Assembly (NCBI GenBank): GCA_000155695.1
Contig: DS990592.1
Coordinates: 2,837,973-2,901,972 of the forward strand
Direction of reading: 5' to 3'
Source: Verrucomicrobiia bacterium DG1235
Lineage (GTDB): Bacteria > Verrucomicrobiota > Verrucomicrobiia > Opitutales > Opitutaceae
DNA: 64,000 nt
The translations under genes were made by a program, and so were the position numbers. Position 1 is the first letter of the stretch, and each line of letters starts with the position of its first letter. Below the pieces are notes generated by a model, which saw only the letters and a program-made list of their open reading frames with translations, did no database searches and was not told where the DNA came from. This document shows, piece by piece, positions 53,301 through 61,283 of the stretch.

Positions 53301-53995
53301 CTCGCCTCGATTCCGCCACCCGCCTCGAAGCCAACACCCTCGCCAGCGGAATCTTCCTCAACCAAGGCCAAGGCACATTCCGATTCCACGAACTCCCACG
53401 CCTCGCCCAAATCGCCCCCACCTACGGCATGGCCGCCCAAGACTTCGACGGAGACGGCTTCACCGACCTCTACCTCGCCCAAAACTCCTTCTCCCCCGAG
53501 CCCACTACAGGTCGCTTCAATGGCGGACTCAGCCTCCTCCTCCACGGAAACGGCGACGGCACCTTCACTCCCGTCAAAACAGCAACCAGCGGCCTCATGG
53601 TCCGCGGCGACGCCAAGTCCGCCATCACCCTCGACCTGCAAGACGACGGTTGGGCTGACCTCATAGTCGCCCAAAACTCCGACAAGCTCCTCGCCTTCCA
53701 AAACCGTGGCATCGAAGGCAACCACTCATTCGCCGTCAGCCTCGAGTACCTCGAAACAAACCCCCACGCCTACGGAGCAAAAGTCACCGTCCACCGAACC
53801 GATGGCTCCCAAACCACCGCCGAGCTCACCTCCACCGCCGGCTACCTTTCCCAATCCGAACCGAAGTTGTTCTTCGGATACACCGACAAAAACACCCCCA
53901 CAAAAATCGAAGTCACCTGGCCTGACGAAAAAACCACAAAGCACCCTTTCTCGTCCGAAAGCCCAACCCTTCACATTGCCATTTCCTCTCTTTAA
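50396..53995 (+). CDS. Large double FG-GAP/UnbV exported protein with repeat-encoded inserts
   Basis: A 1199-residue protein; I choose ATG 50396 since a signal peptide follows (TATLTLSLFTLHPSLFSS). A first FG-GAP block (about 60-490, 'DFDRDGRPD', 'DINNDGWLD', 'DIDRDGDLD', 'DYDHDGWPD') is followed by a UnbV-like part (about 505-605), then a second FG-GAP block (about 760-1110, 'DFDSDGDLD', 'DFNGDGRLD', 'DFDGDGFTD') and a second UnbV-like end ('PTKIEVTWPDEK'). The signal peptide and four linkers are encoded by heptamer repeats; the linkers read like 'NPEPNTQNPAP' and 'PEPKTQNPE'. Without these the fold should be that of two joined CRTAC1-like units. It is probably co-transcribed with the haloperoxidase-like gene. 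Confidence 0.86.
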   Translation: MPNQLLKLTATLTLSLFTLHPSLFSSTPLNPQNPEPNTQNPAPLFTLLDPAKTGIEFTNTYDDPFMWGRRYREFTLGAVGTGIATGDFDRDGRPDIYAVSKTGPNKLFRQTAPFQFEDVTETAGVAGLTDAWATGITFVDINNDGWLDLYLCQFDAPNQLFINQQDGTFAEEAASYGLAIVDASVMASFADIDRDGDLDLYLQTNILDYNENFKGRPDYLFRNNGDNTFTDITAEAGIWGISQGHSATWWDYDHDGWPDLYVANDFENSDRLYRNNGDATFTDVLSDTIPHTSYFSMGSDLGDIDNDGLTDFFVGDMAATTHEKDMRGMAEMGRGIWENERVDSLFPMYMRNAFYLNNGTERFNEIAYLNRLDASDWTWSVKFADLDNNGWTDLFITNGNIRNFMEADLLDKQSVAASLIARIRVYKNAPPFKEKNLAFRNEGDLSFTNVSEDWGLDYLGVSFGTSYCDLDRDGDLDLIVSNLEENIHVYRNNSQNPGFLVRLQGVSSNQYGIGATAYYQSPTGTQTRQLTLAHGVLSSDEPLLHFAPGSTPASRSAGPNQKKPQAVPPSSQFTTHSSLLTIHWPSGQTSTLDNPQPGQLYTLTEPEGPAKNPEPKTQNPEAYKASSQFTEVSTELGLNYSHEEDYYNELTDQLLLPRRLSKQGPALAYDASNKTLHISGNAKQATTSISLRPSSSQPNTQHPSPSTQSDILGILALDNTILVGSDLAPRSTQPDKNLSAAGHLSGEAALTNPPIPATSILTAGDFDSDGDLDLFIGGRSISGKYPETPHSYLLENRNGSYIDVTEERAPGLATIGMVTSAIWSDATGDNKPDLLLTLDWGSVTLFTNQNGTLVNTTANSGLAPYLGWWNSIISADFNGDGRLDYAVGNAGLNTKYLASPERPTYLYYGDFDGSGKKQILEAQYEDGDDRLYPIRPYSKLRYAFPSLGEKFNTFTAFAQATLPEIFEPARLDSATRLEANTLASGIFLNQGQGTFRFHELPRLAQIAPTYGMAAQDFDGDGFTDLYLAQNSFSPEPTTGRFNGGLSLLLHGNGDGTFTPVKTATSGLMVRGDAKSAITLDLQDDGWADLIVAQNSDKLLAFQNRGIEGNHSFAVSLEYLETNPHAYGAKVTVHRTDGSQTTAELTSTAGYLSQSEPKLFFGYTDKNTPTKIEVTWPDEKTTKHPFSSESPTLHIAISSL
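50435..50469 (+). repeat. Heptamer repeat array inside a signal-peptide coding region
   Basis: Five units, CTTTCAC, TCTTCAC, CCTTCAC twice and TCTTCTC, encode the hydrophobic core 'SLFTLHPSLFS' of the signal peptide. A shorter pair (CCTTCAC, TCCTCAC at 49121-49134) encodes the same kind of core in the preceding gene. Confidence 0.75.
50492..50526 (+). repeat. Heptamer repeat array (ACCCAG type) in coding sequence
   Basis: Five units, AACCCAG, AACCCAA, TACCCAG, AACCCAG and CACCCCT, encode 'NPEPNTQNPAPL' just after the signal peptide. Confidence 0.8.
52110..52144 (+). repeat. Heptamer repeat array (TTCAC type) in coding sequence
   Basis: Five units, AATTCAC, TACTCAC, TCCTCGC, TACTCAC and CATTCAC, encode 'QFTTHSSLLTIH' inside the first UnbV-like region. 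Confidence 0.75.
52229..52256 (+). repeat. Heptamer repeat array (ACCCAG type) in coding sequence
   Basis: Four units, AACCCAG, AACCTAA and AACCCAG twice, encode 'KNPEPKTQNPE' in a linker. Confidence 0.8.
52485..52519 (+). repeat. Heptamer repeat array (ACCCAG type) in coding sequence
   Basis: Five units, AACCCAA, CACCCAG, CACCCAT, CACCCAG and TACCCAA, encode 'QPNTQHPSPSTQ' in a second linker. Confidence 0.8.
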
Positions 53996-54057
53996 CCCGA
54001 CTTCTCTGCTCTTTATAGAATTTCTCTCCTGTTAATGATTGCTACGGCATTATCCTT

Positions 54058-54073
54058 CTAGGTATTCACCTAG
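54058..54073 (+). promoter_or_regulatory. Hairpin covering the leader of the RCC1-repeat gene
   Basis: CTAGGT and ACCTAG pair around ATTC, and the right arm ends three bases before ATG 54076. The only purine-rich bases that could serve as a ribosome site (AGG) are in the stem, so translation might be controlled by its opening. A single six-pair stem is weak evidence. Confidence 0.3.
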
Positions 54074-54075
54074 GT

Positions 54076-55512
54076 ATGGTTTATCCACGAGCGGCTTTTT
54101 GGTTAGTCACATTTCTCTTTGCTCCAATTCTCCATCTTTCCGCTCAAGACGGACACAATTTAATAGGCATAGGCAGCGACGGGGCATCATGGGGCGTGAT
54201 CGATCAAAGCCCAAGAGAAGTTCCCAGCCTAAGAGCAACTAACATTGTTTCCATATCCGCTCAATGGGGTAGCTTGATCATTGATTCAGAGTCCCGACTT
54301 TGGGGCGTGGGCGCCTGGTGTTCATCAGAACCTTTCGCCGATGAACCAATAATGATAGCCGAAAACGTCAGGAGCGCATCATGCGGCGAAAACCACTGCC
54401 TTTTCGTCAAAAACGACAACACACTTTGGGCAATTGGCAGTAGCTGGTACGGAGCTCTCGGTTTGGGAGAGTCAGTCCGTACTGCGGAGGAACCCACCCA
54501 AGTTGCATCCGACGTTCTATCCGCTTCCGCTGGGGGTCTTCACAGTCTATTCGTCAAAATCGACAACACCCTTTGGGGCATGGGCAATGCAACCGAAGGC
54601 GAGTTAAGATGGGCTGTGCAACTCGGCAACGCTTACACTCCCTTGCAAATAGCGAATAACGTCACAGCTGCAGCTGCTGGGTGGCACCAGACTCTTTACA
54701 TAACTTCCGACCAAGTTCTCTGTGAAGTAGGCGCTAGCGTCCGTGACTGGAATTCACGATTATTCGAACCTCGGATCGTAGCGGAAGACGTATCAAGCGT
54801 CTCTGTTGGCGAAGGTTTTACCCTTTTTGTTAAAAACGATAACACGATGTGGGGTGTGGGATCGAACAACTCTGGTCAACTGGGAATTGAAGATGATATT
54901 TGGATTCCGAATCCAGTTCAAATTGCAGAAGACGTCTCAACTGTAAATGCAGGCTTTGACAGCACCCTATTCATCAAGAATGACAACACCGCGTGGGGAA
55001 TGGGAGATACAGAAAGTGGGAAGCTTGGAACAATAAGCAATGTGGATATTAATACTCCTATTTTTATAGGAAACGGGGCTCTCACGGTCGCTGCAGGAAG
55101 ATCTCAATGCCTAATCCTCAGTGACGTCAGCCTTACCTTGGACATTGATTCCGATGGATTTTCTTTTTTCAACGATCCCAATGACAACAATCCCTTTCAA
55201 CCTTTTATAGATGAAGATGGCGACTTTGTTCCCGACAACTATTCAGGCGACTACGACCAACGAAACTATTCACCTGCATTAGAAAACCTGGTCGTGAGTT
55301 CAGATCAATTCTCCGCAAGTATCATTCTCGCTCCGGGAACAAGCTACAAAGTCGAACAATCCAGCGATCTAAAAAATTGGCTAACAACGCAAATAGCACT
55401 TTCCTCAAGCGAAACCGATCCAAGCTTTTCCTCTAAATTCCCGACAACAATCACTAATGTTAATCTGGGCGATAGCTCCCTATTCTACCGACTCACCGCT
55501 ACTAGAGAGTGA
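54076..55512 (+). CDS. Exported RCC1-repeat protein
   Basis: A 478-residue protein with a signal peptide ('FWLVTFLFAPILHLSAQ', about residues 8-24). Six or so RCC1-type repeats of about 52 residues follow, each with 'S.G..H.LFVK.DNTLWG.G...'; clear examples are 'CLFVKNDNTLWAIGSSWYGALGLG', 'SLFVKIDNTLWGMGN' and 'TLFVKNDNTMWGVGSNNSGQLGI' (given as family patterns). After the propeller, 'DIDSDGFSFFNDPNDNNP' is a thrombospondin-3-like Ca loop, and the C-terminus 'YKVEQSSDLKNWLTTQ...FYRLTATRE' is a common ending of exported Verrucomicrobial proteins. Codons end in A or T more often than in the neighbours. Function unknown, probably a surface protein. Confidence 0.82.
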   Translation: MVYPRAAFWLVTFLFAPILHLSAQDGHNLIGIGSDGASWGVIDQSPREVPSLRATNIVSISAQWGSLIIDSESRLWGVGAWCSSEPFADEPIMIAENVRSASCGENHCLFVKNDNTLWAIGSSWYGALGLGESVRTAEEPTQVASDVLSASAGGLHSLFVKIDNTLWGMGNATEGELRWAVQLGNAYTPLQIANNVTAAAAGWHQTLYITSDQVLCEVGASVRDWNSRLFEPRIVAEDVSSVSVGEGFTLFVKNDNTMWGVGSNNSGQLGIEDDIWIPNPVQIAEDVSTVNAGFDSTLFIKNDNTAWGMGDTESGKLGTISNVDINTPIFIGNGALTVAAGRSQCLILSDVSLTLDIDSDGFSFFNDPNDNNPFQPFIDEDGDFVPDNYSGDYDQRNYSPALENLVVSSDQFSASIILAPGTSYKVEQSSDLKNWLTTQIALSSSETDPSFSSKFPTTITNVNLGDSSLFYRLTATRE

Positions 55513-55539
55513 TAGCTCTCCAACCAAAAGAGCGATGGT

Positions 55540-55779
55540 ATGAACAAATCAAAGCGTATCCACTTTATTGTATCCATCGCTCTGCTCATTCTCGCAGTTG
55601 GAACTGGCATTATTGCATGGCTTAGCCTCGCCAACGAAAAACTCTACTCCCCTTTCGGAATACTAGCGACCACGAACTCGGACCCGAATTTCTTCATGGG
55701 AATCAGCGTCTACGTCACAATCGGCGTGACGCTTTTCACCTCAGCTCTCATTCGAATTGCACTGAGCCTTTCGAAATAG
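55540..55779 (+). CDS. Small membrane protein with two helices
   Basis: A 79-residue protein. Two hydrophobic helices ('FIVSIALLILAVGTGIIAWLSLA' and 'ISVYVTIGVTLFTSALIRIAL') are joined by a loop of about 20 residues with 'SPFGILATTNSDPN'. The start at 55540 is 28 bases after the RCC1 gene stop, with a weak GAGCGATGG before it, so it may be its operon partner. No family is recognised. The length, the two clear helices and the basic start (NKSKR) support a real gene. Confidence 0.6.
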   Translation: MNKSKRIHFIVSIALLILAVGTGIIAWLSLANEKLYSPFGILATTNSDPNFFMGISVYVTIGVTLFTSALIRIALSLSK

Positions 55780-55794
55780 TCGGCATAGAGAAGC

Positions 55795-56169
55795 CTACAG
55801 GCCCCGCTCCTCTACCTCTTCCTCGTCCCAGCCAAAATGGTGACCGAGCTCGTGCAGAAACGTAGTCTGCACCTCGTCCTCGAAGACAAAGTCTTCGTCT
55901 TCGCAATACCAGGCGATCGCCCCGAGATAGAGAGCAATGACTCCGCTTTCGTCAATTGATCCAGAATCCTCGCCATAGGAAATGTATTCGCCCAGCATAT
56001 ACATCGCTTCCGGGTCCACATGAGGTGCGTTCGGGTGATAATGGCGATACAAACAAGTCACCTTGCCCGCCTGGTCCCGAATCTCATCCGGCAAATCATC
56101 CAAGCATGCCTTTACCACCGTGCCGGCAATCCGCTCTAGCTTCGGCCAATCGTATTTAGGAAGTCTCAT
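55795..56169 (-). CDS. Zincin-like metallopeptidase-family protein
   Basis: A 124-residue single-domain protein with the zinc motif 'HELGHHFGWDEEEVEERGL' at the C-terminus, in which HExGHH with a following Asp is the pattern of the PF06262 (DUF1025) minimal zincins. Upstream, 'DESGVIALYLGAIAWYCEDEDFVFEDEVQTTF' matches the conserved strand-helix part before the motif. These small proteins have a metal site but no proven peptidase activity. No signal peptide, so cytoplasmic. It converges on the small membrane protein gene, and a REP-like pair lies behind its start. Confidence 0.88.
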   Translation of the reverse strand: MRLPKYDWPKLERIAGTVVKACLDDLPDEIRDQAGKVTCLYRHYHPNAPHVDPEAMYMLGEYISYGEDSGSIDESGVIALYLGAIAWYCEDEDFVFEDEVQTTFLHELGHHFGWDEEEVEERGL

Positions 56170-56184
56170 CGAAAACGAAACAGG

Positions 56185-56241
56185 TAGGAGCTAGTTTACT
56201 CGCGAATCAATAGCATACTATCGCGAACAAACTCGCTCCTA
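56185..56241. repeat. Paired REP-like inverted repeat (REPIN-like)
   Basis: Two 21-base arms (56185-56205 and 56221-56241) face each other across 15 bases. The arms begin AGGAGCTAGTTT on the left and end AAACTCGCTCCT on the right, and differ at only three positions. Each arm has the REP layout (AGGAGC head, CGCGA tail) and a small internal stem. It lies between two minus-strand genes. This is the best-preserved element of the set. Confidence 0.6.
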
Positions 56242-56253
56242 GCGACACCTTCC

Positions 56254-59157
56254 TCAATTCACGAAAATATCGCTGATCTCGACCTGACGCAGCTCTCCAT
56301 GTTCCTTGAGCTTATCGAAATCAATAGCAGCGGATGGCCCGATGATGGAGATCATCTTGGGTTGTCCCTGAATCTCTCTTCCGTAGAAATCGAACAGATT
56401 CGTAAGATCCCCTTCCATCACTTCTTCATAACGCTCTTCGCGCGGGTCGCCCTCTATGCCGAGACGCTCCCACGCCTTTACTGAGTTAAGAACGTTCCGG
56501 AAACCGATCTTCGATACTCGGTACTGGTTATCCAAAGAATCTAAGGCTATCTTAAAACGATCCTCCGAGTTTGGCATATTATCCCAGAGATCGAGATAGG
56601 CCGCGATAGAATCAACCGTCTTGTCCGCTTGCGTGCCGATAAAGCCCATCACGAGATTCTCCCCGTCAGCGAAATTGGATACAAGGTAGTGCGCCCAGAC
56701 CGAGTACGCCAAGGCTCGTGCCTCACGCATCTCCTGAAAAACGATACCACCCATACCACCGTAGAAGTATTCGTTGAAGGTCTCGATTTCAGGAAGCTTC
56801 TCCTCCTCGTAGGCACCTCCAGGAAACTCGATCCGAATCTGAGACTGAGCCGTCTCGTAATCGACGTAAGTGATCTCATTGGTCTCGGGCTGATGCAGCT
56901 TCGGCAGCGACGGAGCGGGAACAGGCTTCAACGCCATCTTTTTCTTGGTCAGCTTTTTCAGCTTCTTAGCAACATCCTTAATCGGCATCTTACCCACATA
57001 GAGGTAGTCATGCTCGTATCCAGAAAGCCGATTCACCTCCCCCAACAAATCCTCTACACTTAAGGCCTTGATCTCATCCGAAGAGAGAGCCGTTAAGAAA
57101 GGCGAATTTTCACCATAGCGACTATAGTTACGGAGCGCGTTAAAAATCGTCGCTGGCTCCTTCATCGCATCTTCCTTCTGCTTGAGCTGGATGGCGACAA
57201 GCTCCTCCAAAACTGCGGCATCTCCTTCCGATTCCGCCAACACCTCCTGAAAAAGCGCGAGGGTCTTGTCGAAATTCTCCTCGAGCCCACTGATGCTCAT
57301 CGCCGTGTTATGATCCGCCACCGCAAAGCTGAAGTCCGCGCCGAGCGCGTACCACGCCTTTTTCAGCTCAGCCGGTCCACGACTCGCAGTACCGGACTTA
57401 TCGAGCAAGGCCGCCGCCAACGGAAGCTCGCGCATTTCACGGCTCCCCATCTCATACACTTTGGATAGGGCGAACAAATCATTAGCCGGATTCTCCACGT
57501 AGAAAAGTCGCACTCCCTTCCCTAGCTTGACGACCTGATAGTCTTTTCCCTTTTCGATAAACTCTGGCTCAATCGGATCCGCAGGAGTCGCCAAAACATC
57601 GGCGGCAAACTCGGATTGCTTGCTCCGATCAATATCGATCGGGTCAAACTGCGGCTTGGGCACTGTCGGCGGCGTGTAGTCTCCATCTTTTCGATACGCC
57701 ACCACGTACGGCTTCGAGAAATACTTATTCGCCACCGCAATCAGATCCTCCTTCGTCAAAGCCTCCATACGATCGATCTCGCTCACGACGTCCTTCCAAA
57801 CCTTCTTCTCGCCAAAGGAAGTGCTGATAATCCGCAAACGCCCCGCATTCGTCTCCATCGAGAGCTTCTCGTTCTTTTTGAAATCCGTTACGATCGCGGG
57901 CAAAATCCAATCCTCAATCTCGCCGCTCTTGATGATCTCGAGCTGCTCGAGCAACAAGGCCTCAACTTCCTCTAGCGTCTGCCCATCCTTCGGAGCTCCC
58001 CATAGAAATTGGCTACCCGCGTCATTGCGAATGTACGGAAACGACCCCGCCTGCGAAACGCGTTGCTGCTGGCTCAAATTCAAGTTGATCAAACCCGCGC
58101 TCGCATTGTCGAGAATCATATCGATGAGCTTGAGAGCTGGCTCGTCCTCGCTGTTCGTAGGCGCCGTATCGAAACCGATAATCACGTTCTCCTCGCCGGG
58201 ATAAGTGATAGTCACGCTTTTCTTTTCCGTAATAGGGGCTGGCATCGGACGCGTGAATTCCGGCACGTCTCCAGATTTCCATGACGAAAAATGCCGGTCG
58301 ATCACCTCTATCGCCTCTTCAACTTCGAAATCACCAGAAAGAGCGATCGCCATATTGTTGGCGACGTAATGAGCGTTAAAAAACTCGTGGATCTTCTTGA
58401 GCGACGGTTTCTTCAAATGCTCGACCGAACCGAGCGCGGTCTGCGATCCATACGGATGCTCACCGTAGAGAAGCTCGAAAACCGCTTCCTGAATTAAGCG
58501 ATCCTTGCTGTCCATCGCCCGATTCTTCTCCTCGTAAACGATTTCGAGCTCGGGCTGGAAGAGTCGGAAAACGGGATCTGTGAAACGGTTCGACTCGATC
58601 TGAGCCCACTGCTCGAGTCGGTTAGAAGGAAGCTCCTCGAGGTAAACGGTGCGATCGGGAGCTGTATAAGCATTGATGCCCTGCCCGCCCATCGACGAGA
58701 TCAACGTGTCAAATTCGCTCGGCACTGCATACTGAGCAGCGAGCTGCGACTCCTTGTTAATCTCCTGGTAGATCCTCGCCCGCTCGTCCGGGTCTTCCTC
58801 CGCAAAGTGCTCTTCGTAAAGCTCCGTGATTCGGTCGATGTGCTGTTTCTCCTTCTCCCAATCGGCAGAGCCCATCTTCGTGTTTCCCTTAAAAAGCAAA
58901 TGCTCGAGGTAGTGAGCGAGACCGGTCGCATCAGCCGGATCGTCCTTCGAACCGGCTCGCACTGTAATCTCAGAACGAAAGGTTGGCGTCTCATGATTTT
59001 CCGTTAGGTACACCGTCAGGCCATTGTCCAATTCGTAGATGTGGACCTGCATGAGATCGTCAGCCAATGGCTCCTGAACAAGACGATAACCTGCCTGCAG
59101 CGAAAAGAACGGGATTAACAGAAACGCGAGAAGTGCGTATTTTGCTTTCATAAACAT
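56254..59157 (-). CDS. M16-family zinc peptidase (pitrilysin-like), exported
   Basis: A 967-residue protein with a signal peptide ('YALLAFLLIPFFSLQAG', residues 7-23). The first M16 domain has the inverted zinc motif 'HYLEHLLFKGNTK' (H82, E85, H86), with the third ligand expected in 'ELEIVYEEKN' (203-212). The second half has the inactive M16 domain and the conserved 'RALAYSVWAHYL' near residue 820. A full two-domain chain of this size is normal for pitrilysin or insulysin relatives, which cut peptides of up to about 60 residues inside a closed chamber. It lies 95 bases behind the peptide ABC operon on the same strand, and may process peptides for it. Confidence 0.9.
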   Translation of the reverse strand: MFMKAKYALLAFLLIPFFSLQAGYRLVQEPLADDLMQVHIYELDNGLTVYLTENHETPTFRSEITVRAGSKDDPADATGLAHYLEHLLFKGNTKMGSADWEKEKQHIDRITELYEEHFAEEDPDERARIYQEINKESQLAAQYAVPSEFDTLISSMGGQGINAYTAPDRTVYLEELPSNRLEQWAQIESNRFTDPVFRLFQPELEIVYEEKNRAMDSKDRLIQEAVFELLYGEHPYGSQTALGSVEHLKKPSLKKIHEFFNAHYVANNMAIALSGDFEVEEAIEVIDRHFSSWKSGDVPEFTRPMPAPITEKKSVTITYPGEENVIIGFDTAPTNSEDEPALKLIDMILDNASAGLINLNLSQQQRVSQAGSFPYIRNDAGSQFLWGAPKDGQTLEEVEALLLEQLEIIKSGEIEDWILPAIVTDFKKNEKLSMETNAGRLRIISTSFGEKKVWKDVVSEIDRMEALTKEDLIAVANKYFSKPYVVAYRKDGDYTPPTVPKPQFDPIDIDRSKQSEFAADVLATPADPIEPEFIEKGKDYQVVKLGKGVRLFYVENPANDLFALSKVYEMGSREMRELPLAAALLDKSGTASRGPAELKKAWYALGADFSFAVADHNTAMSISGLEENFDKTLALFQEVLAESEGDAAVLEELVAIQLKQKEDAMKEPATIFNALRNYSRYGENSPFLTALSSDEIKALSVEDLLGEVNRLSGYEHDYLYVGKMPIKDVAKKLKKLTKKKMALKPVPAPSLPKLHQPETNEITYVDYETAQSQIRIEFPGGAYEEEKLPEIETFNEYFYGGMGGIVFQEMREARALAYSVWAHYLVSNFADGENLVMGFIGTQADKTVDSIAAYLDLWDNMPNSEDRFKIALDSLDNQYRVSKIGFRNVLNSVKAWERLGIEGDPREERYEEVMEGDLTNLFDFYGREIQGQPKMISIIGPSAAIDFDKLKEHGELRQVEISDIFVN

Positions 59158-59252
59158 CGAAGGGTTACTGTTGGAAACGAGACGAGGTCCACGACGAATC
59201 TACGTCGCTTACCCATAAATACGTCTGAAAAAGAAAACGCGTTGCGAAGAAA

Positions 59253-60257
59253 TCACGAAGACGCGGCGTATGAGTCGTAATCTGCAACCGTTGCCGGATG
59301 CATTTCAACCCAATGGCCCGGTGAGACCTCAACATAGTCGCCAGGTTGCGAGGCAATTTCCTCCGAAACCTTGATCGGACTACGACGGGCAAACGCGCAG
59401 CCAGGAGGCGGGTCGATAGGAGACGGCACGTCCCCCCGCAACATCACTCGATTCTTCTCCGCTCGCGGATTGGGCACCGGAATAGCGGAAATGAGGGCCT
59501 TCGTATATTCGTGTATCGGATTTTTGAAAATCTCAGCGCCATCCGCGACCTCTACCATCTTGCCCAAGTACATCACGCCGATGCGATCTGAGATCACTTT
59601 CACCACCGCCAAGTCATGAGCAATGAAAAGATAGGTCAGCCCCATGTCCTTCTGCAGCTCCATCAGGAGATTGAGAATCTGGCTCTGCACCGACACGTCG
59701 AGAGCTGAAACGGGCTCATCACAAATGATAAGCTTCGGCTCCAGAGCAATCGCCCGGGCAATGCCGATGCGCTGGCGTTGCCCCCCGGAGAACTCGAAGG
59801 AATACTTGCCCGCCGCTTGCTTGCCGAGGCCGACGCGATCCAACAAAGCGTCGACCTTCTTGCGGCGCGCACTCGCATCTCCAATCCCATGAATGATAAA
59901 GGGTTCCTCAAGAATCTCCCTCACCGTATGGCGAGCATTGAGAGATTCAGCTGGATCCTGAAATACCATCTGCACGTCGCGCCGGATCGGACGCATCTGC
60001 TTGCGATCATAGCCAGCGATGTTCGCTCCCTGAAAGTGGATCTCTCCTGCCGTCGGCTGAATCAGTCGGCAAATCGTTTTGCCAAGCGTCGACTTGCCGC
60101 AGCCAGACTCGCCCACCAAGCCAAAGGTCTCGCCCTTCTTGAGCGAGAGACTCACCCCATCCACCGCCTTGCAATGCTTCACCGTACGGGAAAACAAACC
60201 GCTTCGCAGCGGAAAATGTACCTTCAGGTCCTTTACGTCTAAAAGTTTTTCGCTCAT
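59253..60257 (-). CDS. dppF: Peptide ABC transporter ATPase (DppF/OppF-like)
   Basis: A 334-residue ATPase. Walker A is '[19 protein letters not shown]', the Q-loop '[19 protein letters not shown]', the signature '[17 protein letters not shown]' and Walker B '[16 protein letters not shown]'. The C-terminal '[20 protein letters not shown]' is the oligopeptide-transport ATPase extension, but in place of the usual Fe-S cysteine cluster only one Cys is visible. It is the last gene of the operon yejE, yejA, dppD, dppF, with nine bases from the dppD stop. In E. coli YejF is one fused protein; here the two ATPases are separate. Confidence 0.9.
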   Translation of the reverse strand: MSEKLLDVKDLKVHFPLRSGLFSRTVKHCKAVDGVSLSLKKGETFGLVGESGCGKSTLGKTICRLIQPTAGEIHFQGANIAGYDRKQMRPIRRDVQMVFQDPAESLNARHTVREILEEPFIIHGIGDASARRKKVDALLDRVGLGKQAAGKYSFEFSGGQRQRIGIARAIALEPKLIICDEPVSALDVSVQSQILNLLMELQKDMGLTYLFIAHDLAVVKVISDRIGVMYLGKMVEVADGAEIFKNPIHEYTKALISAIPVPNPRAEKNRVMLRGDVPSPIDPPPGCAFARRSPIKVSEEIASQPGDYVEVSPGHWVEMHPATVADYDSYAASS

Positions 60258-60266
60258 CTGTATCTA

Positions 60267-61283
60267 TCAGCCGAATACACGAACGTACTCGCAATCCTCC
60301 ACCCAATGTCCGGGAGCGACTTCCGCTAGCTCAGGACGCTCTTCCTTAAACGCGGCCGACTCAAGGTACTCTCCGATCTTCGGATGTCCCGATCGAGGAG
60401 CAAAGCGAGCTCCCATCGGCATATCCGCCAATGAAGGCACCATGCCAGGAATCGTGGAGAGACGCTCCTTGCCCGGCGACTCTAGCTTGGGAATCGAGCT
60501 CAACAAACCGGTCGTGTACAGATGCTGCGGCTTCTCGAAAATATCGAACACAGTCCCCTTCTCCGCCACGCGGCCCGCGTACATGACAACCACTTCGTCG
60601 CAAGTTTCCGCGATCACTCCCAGATCGTGCGTTATCATCACAACCGACATACCCAAATCCGCCTGCAACTGGCCAATCAGGTCAAGGATCTGAGCCTGGA
60701 TCGTAACATCTAGAGCCGTGGTCGGCTCGTCGCAAATCAGCACTCCGGGATCGCAAGCCAATGCCATGGCAATCACCACCCGTTGCCGCATACCGCCAGA
60801 GAGCTGATGAGGGTACTCCGTCACCCGTGTCTCCGGCGCTGGAATGCCGACTCGCTTGAGGGCTTCGATCGATCGATCCCAGGCTTCCTTCTTAGTGATG
60901 TTCGGAAAGTGGAGAAAGAAACATTCGCTGAGCTGCTGGCCAATACGATGAACAGGATTGAGCGCCGTCATCGGCTCCTGAAAAACCATGCCGATCTGCG
61001 CTCCGCGAACCTTGCGCATCTCATCGATGCTGAGATCTACCAGATTGTTTCCGTGATGCTCGATGGTGCCGCTAATGATACGGCCAGTCGGGTTTGGCAG
61101 CAGACGCATGATGGACAAGGCCGTTACGCTCTTGCCGCAGCCTGACTCGCCTACAAGGCCAAGCGTCTTGCCTTTCGGAACATCGAAAGAGACATCGTCC
61201 ACTGCGACAATGACCCCATCCTTAGTGGCAAAACCCGCCCGCAAGTTGCGGACGCTTAGGGCAGATATTTCCGCTGTATCCAT
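60267..61283 (-). CDS. dppD: Peptide ABC transporter ATPase (DppD/OppD-like)
   Basis: A 338-residue ATPase. ATG 61283 is chosen since it overlaps the binding-protein stop as TAATG and the protein then starts normally ('[26 protein letters not shown]'); the longer frame of 380 residues is unlikely. Walker A is '[19 protein letters not shown]', the Q-loop '[19 protein letters not shown]', the signature '[16 protein letters not shown]' and Walker B '[16 protein letters not shown]'. The end '[22 protein letters not shown]' is the typical OppD extension. It works with the next gene as an ATPase pair for the inner-membrane peptide importer. Confidence 0.92.
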   Translation of the reverse strand: MDTAEISALSVRNLRAGFATKDGVIVAVDDVSFDVPKGKTLGLVGESGCGKSVTALSIMRLLPNPTGRIISGTIEHHGNNLVDLSIDEMRKVRGAQIGMVFQEPMTALNPVHRIGQQLSECFFLHFPNITKKEAWDRSIEALKRVGIPAPETRVTEYPHQLSGGMRQRVVIAMALACDPGVLICDEPTTALDVTIQAQILDLIGQLQADLGMSVVMITHDLGVIAETCDEVVVMYAGRVAEKGTVFDIFEKPQHLYTTGLLSSIPKLESPGKERLSTIPGMVPSLADMPMGARFAPRSGHPKIGEYLESAAFKEERPELAEVAPGHWVEDCEYVRVFG

